Shown one piece after another: positions 1-7,477 of a stretch of 39,134 nt of DNA (its first letter is position 1; the number at the start of each line of letters is the position of its first letter). Both the position numbers and the translations under genes were made by a program. The notes under the pieces are model-generated. The model was not told the origin of the DNA, did no database searches, and saw only the letters and a program-made list of their open reading frames with translations. Source of the DNA: Gemmatimonadota bacterium (lineage in GTDB: Bacteria; Gemmatimonadota; Gemmatimonadetes; Gemmatimonadales; GWC2-71-9); assembly GCA_003222085.1 (NCBI GenBank), contig QHUK01000043.1, positions 1-39,134 of the forward strand, in the 5' to 3' direction.

Positions 1-37
1 TGAAACCGGCTGGTCGGAATCGCTAGGGTTATACGCT

Positions 38-481
38 ATGGACCGGATTTTTGCAGTGGTCGCCTGCGGATTGCTGGCGGGATGCTATTTCTACGAGCCG
101 TTGCGCACGACCGAGCCTCAGGTGGGGACCCGGGTTGCGGCGGAGCTGACCGGGTACGGGTCCGACACCCTCGCCCGGTATGTCGGCCCCAGTGTCATGA
201 GTGTGCGTGGGTATGTCGTCAGCGCGGAAAACACGAATGTCGTGCTGTCGGTGACGTCGGTGACGGATCGCTACGGACAGGAGCAGTCCTGGCGGGGAGA
301 GCGGGTACGCGTCCCGCGCCTCGCGATCCAGGACTTTCAGCAGAGGAGGTTCTCGCTGGGGCGCACCCTGCTCCTCGGCGCTGCGCTCTTGGGAGGCTCA
401 GTCGCCGCGTGGGACATCTTCAAGGGAGGGCTCCGCGGCGGTTCGGTGCCCGGGCCCGGCGGCGGTGGGGTGGTAAAGTAG
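38..481 (+). CDS. Small lipoprotein, family A copy 1
   Basis: A 147-residue secreted lipoprotein of unknown function. The amino terminus is a very short signal peptide ending in a lipobox L-A-G-C with the acylated cysteine at residue 16. The middle has a G-T-x-V-x-A-x-L-T stretch, a V-G-P turn, a V-R-G strand and a W-R-G-E motif followed by V-P and a double arginine. A hydrophobic segment lies near residues 108-126 and the tail is rich in Gly and Pro. The same motif order occurs in the genes at 482-931 and 19835-20296, so these are paralogs. Its stop codon abuts the ATG of the next copy, so the two are probably co-translated. No ribosome binding site is obvious and the ATG lies only a few bases after an AT-rich patch, so the mRNA may be leaderless. 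I do not recognise a named family. Confidence 0.72.
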   Translation: MDRIFAVVACGLLAGCYFYEPLRTTEPQVGTRVAAELTGYGSDTLARYVGPSVMSVRGYVVSAENTNVVLSVTSVTDRYGQEQSWRGERVRVPRLAIQDFQQRRFSLGRTLLLGAALLGGSVAAWDIFKGGLRGGSVPGPGGGGVVK

Positions 482-931
482 ATGCGCGCGCGCCTCGCTG
501 TCGCGCTCAGCCCACTGCTCGTCGGCTGCCACAGCTACGTCCCGCTGACCACCGCGACCCCATTGCCCGGCACGTATGTCGCGGCGACGCTGACTGAGTC
601 GGGGAGCGCGCAGGTCAGTGGCCAGCTAGGCCCTGACGCCGGCGTCGTCCGCGGCAGGTTGCTGGACGACCGGCAGGAGGCAATGACGTTGTCGGTCCAG
701 TCGGTCGGACTGCGTCGCGGAGATGAGTTGGCGTGGCGCGGGGAGACGGTGACCCTGCCGTACGGCTCGATCGCCCGAGTCGACCTGCGTCGTTTCGCGA
801 AGGGTCGTAGCCTGCTGCTCTTGGTGGTCGGCGCGACGGCCTTCGTGGCCTTGACCAGCACCTTCGATCTCAACGTCAGGGGCACCGGTGGGGTAACGTC
901 GCCCATCGGCCCCGGCCCCCCGTCCCGGTAA
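482..931 (+). CDS. Small lipoprotein, family A copy 2
   Basis: A 149-residue paralog of the preceding gene. It has a signal peptide with lipobox L-V-G-C (cysteine 16), then P-L-T-T, the G-T-x-V-A-A-T-L-T core, L-G-P, V-R-G, the W-R-G-E-T-V-T-L-P motif and a basic R-R-F patch. A strongly hydrophobic helix follows at about residues 110-128, then a Pro/Gly-rich end. A lipobox plus a carboxy-terminal hydrophobic helix is unusual: the protein could be tethered at both ends, or the helix could pack against another membrane protein. The ATG directly follows the TAG of copy 1, which fits tandem duplication and translational coupling. Function unknown. The SusC1 leader begins downstream. Confidence 0.72.
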   Translation: MRARLAVALSPLLVGCHSYVPLTTATPLPGTYVAATLTESGSAQVSGQLGPDAGVVRGRLLDDRQEAMTLSVQSVGLRRGDELAWRGETVTLPYGSIARVDLRRFAKGRSLLLLVVGATAFVALTSTFDLNVRGTGGVTSPIGPGPPSR

Positions 932-1086
932 CGCGCGGATCGCCCCTCCTTCGCCACTCGTCTGACCCACGTTGGCCTCGCCTGTCCGCCGTCTCACTCG
1001 GAACAGGCTGCACGGTCATGACCGTTTCCTGACAAAACCGGCCGACGCGGGCGCGGATTTCTCGAAACCGCGCTTGTGTTAGGCTC

Positions 1087-1115
1087 TTGCGGGTCTCCAG
1101 TTCGCGCCGCACAAT
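1087..1115 (+). promoter_or_regulatory. Promoter of SusC1 operon
   Basis: A -35 box TTGCGG (1087-1092), 17-nt spacer and -10 box CACAAT (1110-1115). The same arrangement, TTGCGA-N17-CACAAT, precedes SusC3 at 14679-14707, and the distance to the shared stem-loop downstream is identical, which supports the call although neither box is a perfect consensus. Expected transcription start about 1122. Confidence 0.6.
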
Positions 1116-1121
1116 AATCCC

Positions 1122-1305
1122 CATGTGGAGCGCGCGTTCGAGAATGTAGCGCGCGTGCCACATCGCACCGTTCGTGTTCGCCCAAGCCGTTGGGCACGGG
1201 TGCGGCATTCGATCGTCACAACAGCTGATCCGCCCCGCCGCGAGACCCCGGCGGGGCCTCGATTCTTGGGTCATGCGTTCCAGAGCTCCCTCGAAGAGAG
1301 GATCT
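1122..1305 (+). ncRNA. Candidate structured 5' leader of SusC1
   Basis: The 932-1305 gap has no gene and holds the promoter and this leader. Three hairpins can be drawn. Hairpin A pairs ATGTGG (1123-1128) with CCACAT (1158-1163) and GCGCGC with GCGCGC inside. Hairpin B, shared with the SusC3 leader, pairs CGCACC (1164-1169) with GGTGCG (1199-1204), CGTG (1173-1176) with CACG (1195-1198), and CCCAA with TTGGG around a GCCG loop. Hairpin C is a 9-bp GC stem (1232-1240 with 1249-1257) followed by CTCGATTCTT, which looks terminator-like. A GAGAGG ribosome binding site precedes the ATG. It could be a riboswitch-like or protein-bound leader, or a DNA operator array; the family is not one I recognise. 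Confidence 0.5.
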
Positions 1306-4305
1306 ATGCACAGTTCCAACCGTCGGACGCTACTCGCGTTCCTGGGGTTTGGCGCGTTGCTGGTCGGTGTCGCGCGCGCGAGCGCCGCCCAGCAGGGCAG
1401 CGTGGCCGGCCAAGTGACGGACAAATCGAACCAGCAGCCGGTGAGCGGGGCGCAGGTTCTGATCATCGGCACAAACCTGCAGAGTCTCACCAGCCGCGAA
1501 GGCCGCTACGCCATCACCCGTGTGCCCGCCGGTCGCCACGATGTGCAGGTCCGACTCATCGGCTACGCCACCGCGACGCAGCCGGTAACGGTGGGGGCGG
1601 GCGAAGCCCCGACCCTCGACTTTTCTCTTGCGCCGGCAGCGGTACCCCTCGATGTCGTGGTCGTGACCGGTACCGGCGCCGAGCAGCTGAAACGGGAACT
1701 CGGAAACTCGATCCCCACTATCGATGCCGCCAAGACCGTGGAGCAAGCGGCGCCGACCAACGTCGCCGATCTCCTCAACTCCCGCGTGCCGGGAGTCCAG
1801 GTGCTGTCGTCGGGCGGTACAACGGGTACCGGCAGCCGCGTGCGCATCCGCGGCTCGAGCAGCCTCTCGCTCACTAATGAGCCCATCGTGATCGTCGACG
1901 GTATCCGCGTGGACAACGGGGCGACGGGCGTGCTGCGCGCGAGCTCCATCGGCATCGGTGGTCAGGCCCCGTCGCGTCTCAACGACCTGAACCCTGACGA
2001 GATCGAGTCGATCGAAGTCGTGAAAGGCCCGTCTGCGGCGGCGCTGTACGGCACCGATGCCGTGAATGGCGTCATACAAATCCGCACCAAGCGCGGTCGG
2101 CCTGGGCCCACGCGGTGGACGGCGTTCGTGGAGGGCGGTTCCGTCAACGAGATCACCGCCTGGCCGGCCAATTTCACGACCGTCGGCGATTCCGTGGGCG
2201 CCGGTTTCACGCCCGGGGATCCGTGTCCCCTCTACATCGCCGCGGTCGACACGATTTGCACGATCAACGCGGTGAAGTCCTTCAACCCCCTCGAGGTCTA
2301 CAGCCCGTTCCAGACCGGCAGCCGCCAGCACTACGGCCTGAGCGCGTCCGGCGGGAACGACCAGACCACGTTCTTCACGTCGGGTGATTTCGAGCGGGAA
2401 AAGGGTGTGTACCGCCCGAACGATCTCCGGAACGTCAGCCTGCGAGCCAACCTGCGACACCAGGCGAGCCGCCTGCTGGACCTCGGCGTCAATGTCGGGT
2501 ACGTGTCGAGCGACCTGGGCCTGCCGCAGAACGACAACAACTCCGCCGGCATCGCGTCGAGCGGCCTGCTGGGCTTCGCGGACTCGAGCATCAACCATGG
2601 CTACGGCTTCCTGACGCCGTCGCAGGCGTTCGATATCTTCGTGTCCCAGAGCGTGGAGCGATTCACCGGCAGCGTCAACGCCACATTCCGGCCCACGAGC
2701 TTCCTCACGCTGCGGGGGGTCGTGGGGAGCGACGTTAACAACCGGTTCGATGAGCAGACGATTCCGCCTGGGATCGTGCCGCTGAACCAGAACACCCTGG
2801 ACGGCAACCGCATCTCGAACCGCACCCAGATCCTCGATTACACCGCGAACTTCACCGCGGAGGCGGCGTACCGCTTCTCGCCGGAGATCACGTCCAAGAC
2901 ATCTTTCGGCTTCCAGTACTTCAAGGACGCGATCAATCAGACGCAAGCCTCGGGTCGCAAGCTGGTGGCCGGCACAGCCTCGCTTTCGGGTGTCGTCGTT
3001 CCCACTGTGGGAGAGAATATCGACCAGTTCGTGACCATCGGTGGCTACGTAGAGGAGCAGTTCGGGTTCCACGACCGGCTGTTCTTCACGGGCGCGTTGC
3101 GAGGCGACGATAACTCCGCGTTCGGCTCCGCGTTCAACTTCATCACCTATCCCAAGATCTCGGGCTCTTGGGTGATCTCCGAGGAGCCGTTCTTCCCACG
3201 GCTCTCTTGGCTCTCCTCGCTGCGCCTCCGAGCGGCGTGGGGCAAGAGCGGGCGGCAACCGGGGCCTACGGACGCGAAGCAATTCTTCAACCCCGTGGCA
3301 GTCGCGACCAACAGCACCGATGCACCCGGCATCACTGACTCGAGCCTCGGGAACACGAACCTCAAGCCTGAAAAGACGCAGGAGTACGAAGCGGGGCTCG
3401 ACGCCGATCTGCTGTCGCGGCGCGTGCACCTCGAGTTCACCTATTACGACAAGAAGTCAAAAGACGCCCTCATCGCCGTGCGGCGGGCGCCTTCGCTGGG
3501 GCGCACCACGAACCAGTTCCTGAACCTCGGCGAGGTCAGCAACAAGGGACTGGAGATTCAGGCGACGGCGCAGATCGTCCAGACGCCCAACTTTGGGTGG
3601 AGCGTCACGGCGAGCGCCTGGGACAACCGCAACCGGCTCGTCTCTTTCGGCGATACGTCGATCAAGGCAATCATTTTCGGCCTGGGCGGCGCCTCGCAGC
3701 GCCACCAGCCGGGCTATCCGTTGGGCGGGTATTGGGACTTCCCCTACACCTACCAGGACCTTGACGGCGACGGCCTCATCTCGGCGTCTGAAGTCACGGT
3801 CGGGGCCCAGCCGACGTACCAGGGCACTCCGTTCCCCACGTACGGCGGCACGCTCTCGTCCGAGGTGAACTTCCTGAGGCACTTCCGGCTGTACGGGCTG
3901 CTCGACGGGCGGTGGGGCAACCGGCTCGACAACAGCACGGAGGAGTTCCGCTGCGAATTCGGTATCTGCAAGGGCATGAACGTCGCGAGCGCGTCGCTCG
4001 CCCAGCAGGCGGCGGCCGTGGCCGCCGTGGCAGACGGCCTCGAGACGGGGTTCTTCGAGGACGCGGGATTCGTCAAGCTACGTGAGCTGTCTCTGACCTA
4101 TTTCGCGCCCGGCGCTTGGGCATCGCGGCTCGGGGCCAGCGCGCTGACCTTCACGCTGACCGGCCGGAACCTCGCGACCTGGACAAAGTACACCGGCGTC
4201 GATCCCGAGCTGAACGACGCAGGCCAGTCGAACTTCAACACGGCTGATTTCCTGACTCAGCCGCCGGTGCGGTATTTCCTCGCCCGGATCAACGTCACTT
4301 TCTGA
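1306..4305 (+). CDS. SusC/RagA-family TonB-linked outer membrane protein 1
   Basis: A 999-residue outer-membrane transporter that should import a ligand captured by its SusD partner, using TonB energy. The start at 1306 is chosen because GAGAGG lies just upstream and a clean signal peptide follows, ending near A-S-A-A-Q. After it come a carboxypeptidase-regulatory-like beta domain (about 30-110, with the R-L-I-G-Y signature), a plug domain (about 115-255, with I-V-D-G-I-R-V and K-G-P-S-A-A-A-L-Y-G near residue 240) and a 22-strand-type barrel ending in a terminal phenylalanine. An EF-hand-like loop D-L-D-G-D-G-L-I-S-A-S-E near residue 819 may bind calcium; such loops are frequent in this family. 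The SusD gene follows 16 nt downstream. Substrate cannot be told from sequence; no glycosidase or sigma/anti-sigma pair is nearby. Confidence 0.93.
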   Translation: MHSSNRRTLLAFLGFGALLVGVARASAAQQGSVAGQVTDKSNQQPVSGAQVLIIGTNLQSLTSREGRYAITRVPAGRHDVQVRLIGYATATQPVTVGAGEAPTLDFSLAPAAVPLDVVVVTGTGAEQLKRELGNSIPTIDAAKTVEQAAPTNVADLLNSRVPGVQVLSSGGTTGTGSRVRIRGSSSLSLTNEPIVIVDGIRVDNGATGVLRASSIGIGGQAPSRLNDLNPDEIESIEVVKGPSAAALYGTDAVNGVIQIRTKRGRPGPTRWTAFVEGGSVNEITAWPANFTTVGDSVGAGFTPGDPCPLYIAAVDTICTINAVKSFNPLEVYSPFQTGSRQHYGLSASGGNDQTTFFTSGDFEREKGVYRPNDLRNVSLRANLRHQASRLLDLGVNVGYVSSDLGLPQNDNNSAGIASSGLLGFADSSINHGYGFLTPSQAFDIFVSQSVERFTGSVNATFRPTSFLTLRGVVGSDVNNRFDEQTIPPGIVPLNQNTLDGNRISNRTQILDYTANFTAEAAYRFSPEITSKTSFGFQYFKDAINQTQASGRKLVAGTASLSGVVVPTVGENIDQFVTIGGYVEEQFGFHDRLFFTGALRGDDNSAFGSAFNFITYPKISGSWVISEEPFFPRLSWLSSLRLRAAWGKSGRQPGPTDAKQFFNPVAVATNSTDAPGITDSSLGNTNLKPEKTQEYEAGLDADLLSRRVHLEFTYYDKKSKDALIAVRRAPSLGRTTNQFLNLGEVSNKGLEIQATAQIVQTPNFGWSVTASAWDNRNRLVSFGDTSIKAIIFGLGGASQRHQPGYPLGGYWDFPYTYQDLDGDGLISASEVTVGAQPTYQGTPFPTYGGTLSSEVNFLRHFRLYGLLDGRWGNRLDNSTEEFRCEFGICKGMNVASASLAQQAAAVAAVADGLETGFFEDAGFVKLRELSLTYFAPGAWASRLGASALTFTLTGRNLATWTKYTGVDPELNDAGQSNFNTADFLTQPPVRYFLARINVTF

Positions 4306-4321
4306 GCCCGAGGACACGGCC

Positions 4322-5782
4322 ATGACGACGCGACTGCTGAATGGCGGCCTGTTCGGCCGGCTCACTCTGTATGCGGCAACCATGCTGCTGCCGTTGACCG
4401 GATGCAACGATCCCCTGCGGGTTTCGGATCCCGATATCGTGGCCCCTGACAACCTGAGCGATCCCGCCGCGCTCCCCACCCTCCGGGCGGGAGCGATCGG
4501 GGACTTCACGATCGCCTATGCCGGCTCCGGGGCGGACGGGTCGAGCGGCACCGTGGAGGGCGTGATCATGTACGGCGGCCTCCTGGCCGACGAATGGGTC
4601 AACTCCGAGACCTTTCCGACCCGCATCGAGGTGGACGCCCGCGGCCCGATCCGCATCGACAACGCGGATGTGGGATTGTGGTTCCGGAACATGCACCGCG
4701 CGCGACGCGCCGCCGAGGTCACGGCCGCGAAATACCTGGAGCTGTCCGACCCGACCACGCAATCGGGCTACCCCGAGGTGCTCAACCTCGCGGGCTATGT
4801 TTACGTCTTCTTCGCCGAGACGTGGTGCTCCGGAGTGCCGGTGAGCTCCGTGAGCTCGACAGGTGATGTCTTCACCTACGGCGTGCCGCTGACCACCAAG
4901 GAACTCCTGGATACCGCCATTGCCCGGTTCGACGCTGCCTCCGCGGCGGCGACGGCGTTACCGGGAACGGGCGCCACTCGGGCGGCGCAGATCCGACTGG
5001 CGGCCGTCGGGAAAGCCCGCGCGTTGCTCGATACGGGGGACGTCGCAGGTGCGGCAGCGCTCGTTACGCCGTCCTTGGTGCCGACCTCGTTCAACTACGT
5101 GGTCCAGCACACCGAGAACACGACGCGCGAGAACAACGGTGTCTTCAACGGGAACGTCACCTTCGAACGGTACTCCGTAGCGAACGGGGAAGGGATCAAT
5201 GGCCTCGCGTTCCGCAACGGGGATCCGCGCACGCCGTTCGAGCGCACCGTGTCGGCGACCTCGGGACCCGACGTAGGGTTTGATAACGTGACACCGCAGT
5301 ACGACAATCTGCGGTACGGCGATCGCAAGGCGTCAACCACGGTCGCCACGGGGGCTGAGGCCCGGCTGATCGAGGCCGAGGCCGCGCTGCGGGCAGGGGA
5401 CACACTCACCAACACCAGCGCCTTCCTGACCGCCTTGAACGGGCTTCGGGCCGCGCCGCCCACCTACCTCAATAGCAACCGCACGACGGTTGCGCCGGTG
5501 GCGCCCATGACCGCCCTCACCACCGCCGACCAAACCGCGGCGGGCGGTGCGGTGAAGTTGTTGTTTAATGAGCGGGCCCGCTGGCTGTGGCTTACGGCGC
5601 ACCGGCTTGGTGATTTGCGACGGATGGTGCGGCAGTATGGCTTTGCCATCAACTCAGTGTTCCCGACCGGGGCGTACTTCAAGGCCCAACAGCCGACGTA
5701 CGGGGACGACGTGAACTTCCCGGTGCCGATCGATGAGCTCAACAACCCGAAGTTCCTACAGTGCTACGATCGTAATCCGTAG
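4322..5782 (+). CDS. SusD/RagB-family outer membrane lipoprotein 1
   Basis: A 486-residue surface lipoprotein that would act as the ligand-binding lid on SusC1. The signal peptide ends in lipobox L-T-G-C with cysteine 28, followed by N-D-P-L-R-V-S-D-P-D, the usual SusD start. The rest is alpha-helical with TPR-like repeats, including an A-E-T-W-C-S-G-V-P motif near residue 163 and the family's terminal P-I-D-E-L-N-x-N-P motif. It resembles SusD4 (22772-24208) in these motifs more than SusD2 or SusD3. It lies 16 nt after SusC1 and ends just before a strong terminator, so SusC1-SusD1 is a two-gene operon. Ligand unknown. Confidence 0.9.
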   Translation: MTTRLLNGGLFGRLTLYAATMLLPLTGCNDPLRVSDPDIVAPDNLSDPAALPTLRAGAIGDFTIAYAGSGADGSSGTVEGVIMYGGLLADEWVNSETFPTRIEVDARGPIRIDNADVGLWFRNMHRARRAAEVTAAKYLELSDPTTQSGYPEVLNLAGYVYVFFAETWCSGVPVSSVSSTGDVFTYGVPLTTKELLDTAIARFDAASAAATALPGTGATRAAQIRLAAVGKARALLDTGDVAGAAALVTPSLVPTSFNYVVQHTENTTRENNGVFNGNVTFERYSVANGEGINGLAFRNGDPRTPFERTVSATSGPDVGFDNVTPQYDNLRYGDRKASTTVATGAEARLIEAEAALRAGDTLTNTSAFLTALNGLRAAPPTYLNSNRTTVAPVAPMTALTTADQTAAGGAVKLLFNERARWLWLTAHRLGDLRRMVRQYGFAINSVFPTGAYFKAQQPTYGDDVNFPVPIDELNNPKFLQCYDRNP

Positions 5783-5806
5783 CGCCGACTTCGTCGACGG
5801 AACACG

Positions 5807-5839
5807 AAGGGGGAGGAGCCCGAACTGCTCCTCCCCCTT
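5807..5839. terminator. Bidirectional terminator between SusD1 and plug protein 1
   Basis: A perfect 13-bp stem, AAGGGGGAGGAGC (5807-5819) with GCTCCTCCCCCTT (5827-5839), followed by CTCTTGTC. It lies between two convergent genes and can serve both strands. Confidence 0.85.
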
Positions 5840-5869
5840 CTCTTGTCAAGCTGAGCGCCACGAAGATCG

Positions 5870-6325
5870 CTAGGAATCGTCGCCGTGCTTGGTTTCGATC
5901 ACCACGACGCCGCTTACCGCGTTCGTGCCGTAGTACGTTGTCCCTTCGATGCCGGTGTAAATCGTGATCGAGAGGATGGTGGTGGCGGGAATGCGGTCCA
6001 GATCGCGGAAATTGGCGAGGCGAACCCCGTCCACGACCACCACCGGTGGGTCGTCCAGCGTGATGCTCGAGCGGCCGCGGCGCCCCATGCGGGACGGGCG
6101 GCCGTTCCGGTCGTCGCGCAGGGTCAGCATCGGTGCCTCCCGCTTCAGGACGTCCCACGCGCTGTGCGCGCCCGACCGCTCGATCTGATCGCTGGTGATC
6201 ACCATGGGGCCGGACGGATTGTTCGCGTGTTGCTGGGACGCGCCGTGCGCACAAGCAGCGAGTAAGGCAAGCATGCCAAGCGTCGTCACGCCGAACACAG
6301 GAGCACGCGAAAGGACCGTCGACAT
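5870..6325 (-). CDS. Barrel-less TonB plug-domain lipoprotein 1
   Basis: A 151-residue lipoprotein. The start at 6325 is set by a GAGGAGG ribosome binding site and by the lipobox L-A-A-C (cysteine 25); the longer open frame upstream lacks a signal. The body matches the plug of SusC proteins: an I-T-S-D-Q-I-E-R opening, a D-V-L-K-R helix, the strand V-V-V-V-D-G-V-R-L and the closing Y-Y-G-T-N-A-V-S-G-V-V-V-I-E-T-K. No barrel follows; the frame stops where the barrel would begin. A barrel-less plug cannot be a transporter, so a scaffold, decoy or regulatory role at the outer membrane is possible. Similar genes sit downstream of the other two plus-strand SusCD pairs. A remnant of a full receptor is the alternative, but the intact signal, promoter and ribosome binding site argue against decay. 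Confidence 0.8.
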   Translation of the reverse strand: MSTVLSRAPVFGVTTLGMLALLAACAHGASQQHANNPSGPMVITSDQIERSGAHSAWDVLKREAPMLTLRDDRNGRPSRMGRRGRSSITLDDPPVVVVDGVRLANFRDLDRIPATTILSITIYTGIEGTTYYGTNAVSGVVVIETKHGDDS

Positions 6326-6361
6326 CGATGCCTCCTCGAGGGAGGGCCGGACTAGAGCCTC

Positions 6362-6390
6362 ATAGTCTCTGCCCGCAGCGCGGCTGTCAA
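6362..6390 (-). promoter_or_regulatory. Promoter of plug protein 1
   Basis: On the minus strand a perfect TTGACA -35 (6390-6385), 17-nt spacer and GACTAT -10 (6367-6362). Predicted start about 6355 gives a 30-nt leader with a GAGGAGG site before the ATG at 6325. Confidence 0.7.
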
Positions 6391-6451
6391 GCCGGGCGCG
6401 TTCGAGCAGCGCGACACCGGCCGTGCCTGCCCTGCGTACTATTAGGGCGTC

Positions 6452-7237
6452 ATGCCCATCCTTGCCCTGACACTCCTCCTCCAGATTGCCGTTCCGCCTC
6501 CGCGGGGCTACGTCAACGACTTCGCCGGCGTGCTCGACGCCGCGTCGGTCGCGCACATGGAAGCGGTGATCGCCGAGGTGCGCGACAAAACGCGCGGCGA
6601 GCTCGCCGTGGTCACCCTCCCCGACATCGACGACCGCCCGGCGGCGGACGTGGCGCTCGAGATCGGCCGCCGCTGGGGCGTCGGGGCGAAAGGGGAGGCG
6701 GGCGATCCAGCGAAGAACCTGGGCGTCGTGGTGCTGCTCGTTCCGAAACAGAATCACCGCCCGGGCACAGGTCAGATCTTCATCGCCACCGGTCGCGGCG
6801 CCGAGGGATTCCTCACGGACGCGCGGGTGGGCCGCATTCGAGATGCCATGACGCCCTACCTCGCCCGAGAGGAATACGGGGCGGGGCTGGCGCACGGCGT
6901 GGAGCTGATCGCACAGGCGTTCGCTCAGGAGTTCGGCGTGACGCTCGAGGCGGCACCCCCGCCCCCTCGTCCTGTGGCCCCCGAGGTCTGGCTGCCGACC
7001 GGCGCCACGCTGTTCTGGGTCATTGTCGCGTTCGTGCTCATCGTTTCCATCCTGCAACGGCGGCGCGGGCGGCGGGGCCTGCCCTGGTGGTGGGTGGGCG
7101 GAGGGTGGAGCCGGAGCGGCTGGGGCGGTGGCTGGGGCGGTGGCGGAGGCGGGGGCGGGGGCGGGTTCAGCGGTGGCTTCGGCGGGTTCGGTGGTGGCGG
7201 TGGATTCTCAGGCGGCGGCGCGGGAGGGCGGTTCTAG
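6452..7237 (+). CDS. TPM-domain (YgcG-like) membrane protein
   Basis: A 261-residue membrane-anchored protein. A short signal-like hydrophobic start is followed by P-R-G-Y-V-N-D-F-A-G-V-L-D, the classic opening of the TPM domain (residues about 20-150). A transmembrane helix follows at about 185-203, then a basic stretch and an almost pure Gly/Ser/Phe tail from about 217 to 261. TPM domains face the periplasm and are known from photosystem II repair factors and from bacterial proteins usually encoded next to lemA. Here lemA lies 6.7 kb downstream (13892). A TACTAT -10 element at 6437-6442 ends only nine bases before the ATG and no ribosome binding site is seen, so the transcript may be leaderless. 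Biochemical activity in bacteria is not settled. Confidence 0.88.
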   Translation: MPILALTLLLQIAVPPPRGYVNDFAGVLDAASVAHMEAVIAEVRDKTRGELAVVTLPDIDDRPAADVALEIGRRWGVGAKGEAGDPAKNLGVVVLLVPKQNHRPGTGQIFIATGRGAEGFLTDARVGRIRDAMTPYLAREEYGAGLAHGVELIAQAFAQEFGVTLEAAPPPPRPVAPEVWLPTGATLFWVIVAFVLIVSILQRRRGRRGLPWWWVGGGWSRSGWGGGWGGGGGGGGGGFSGGFGGFGGGGGFSGGGAGGRF

Positions 7238-7246
7238 TCGAGGCTC

Positions 7247-7275
7247 TTGACGAGCCCCACAGGGGCCCGTATATG
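7247..7275 (+). promoter_or_regulatory. Promoter of SusC2 operon
   Basis: TTGACG -35 (7247-7252), 17-nt spacer, TATATG -10 (7270-7275), starting ten bases after the stop of the TPM gene. Predicted start about 7282, giving a leader near 196 nt. Confidence 0.6.
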
Positions 7276-7281
7276 CAGCCA

Positions 7282-7477
7282 TAACGCCGTCAGCGTTCAG
7301 GGATTCCCAATGGCCGTCATCCCTTGGGTGTCACTCTACACGATGAGTCGTTCGTGTTTCCGCGCCACAGTCATGTGGCGCGTTGCGGCGTTGTCCCGTG
7401 TCGGGGGAGCGAGACGTCCTCGGCACGGGCGGGGACTAGGGCATTGCGCGCAGGGACCCGGGATCAGGGGGATTCGT
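7282..7477 (+). ncRNA. Candidate structured 5' leader of SusC2
   Basis: The leader holds two strong hairpins: CGCGCCAC with GTGGCGCG (about 7361-7382) and a 13-bp stem with G-T pairs, CCCGTGTCGGGGG with TCCTCGGCACGGG (about 7395-7429). An outer helix can be drawn from AGTC-GTT-CGTG (about 7346-7356) to CACG and GACT (about 7423-7438). The GTTCGTGT and GGCACGGG words also appear in the SusC1 and SusC3 leaders, but spacing differs, so kinship is only suggestive. An AGGGGGA ribosome binding site precedes the ATG at 7478. Confidence 0.35.

Noticed and set aside
1330..3429. Long open frame on the minus strand opposite SusC1
   Set aside because: It mirrors SusC1 codon structure in high-GC DNA, has an Arg/Ala/Gly-biased product with no recognisable motif and no start signals. 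Similar antisense frames opposite SusC2, SusC3, SusC4 and dnaE were dropped for the same reason.
6326..7057. Longer minus-strand reading of plug protein 1
   Set aside because: It runs antisense through the TPM gene and has no signal peptide; the promoter, ribosome binding site and lipobox all fit the ATG at 6325.
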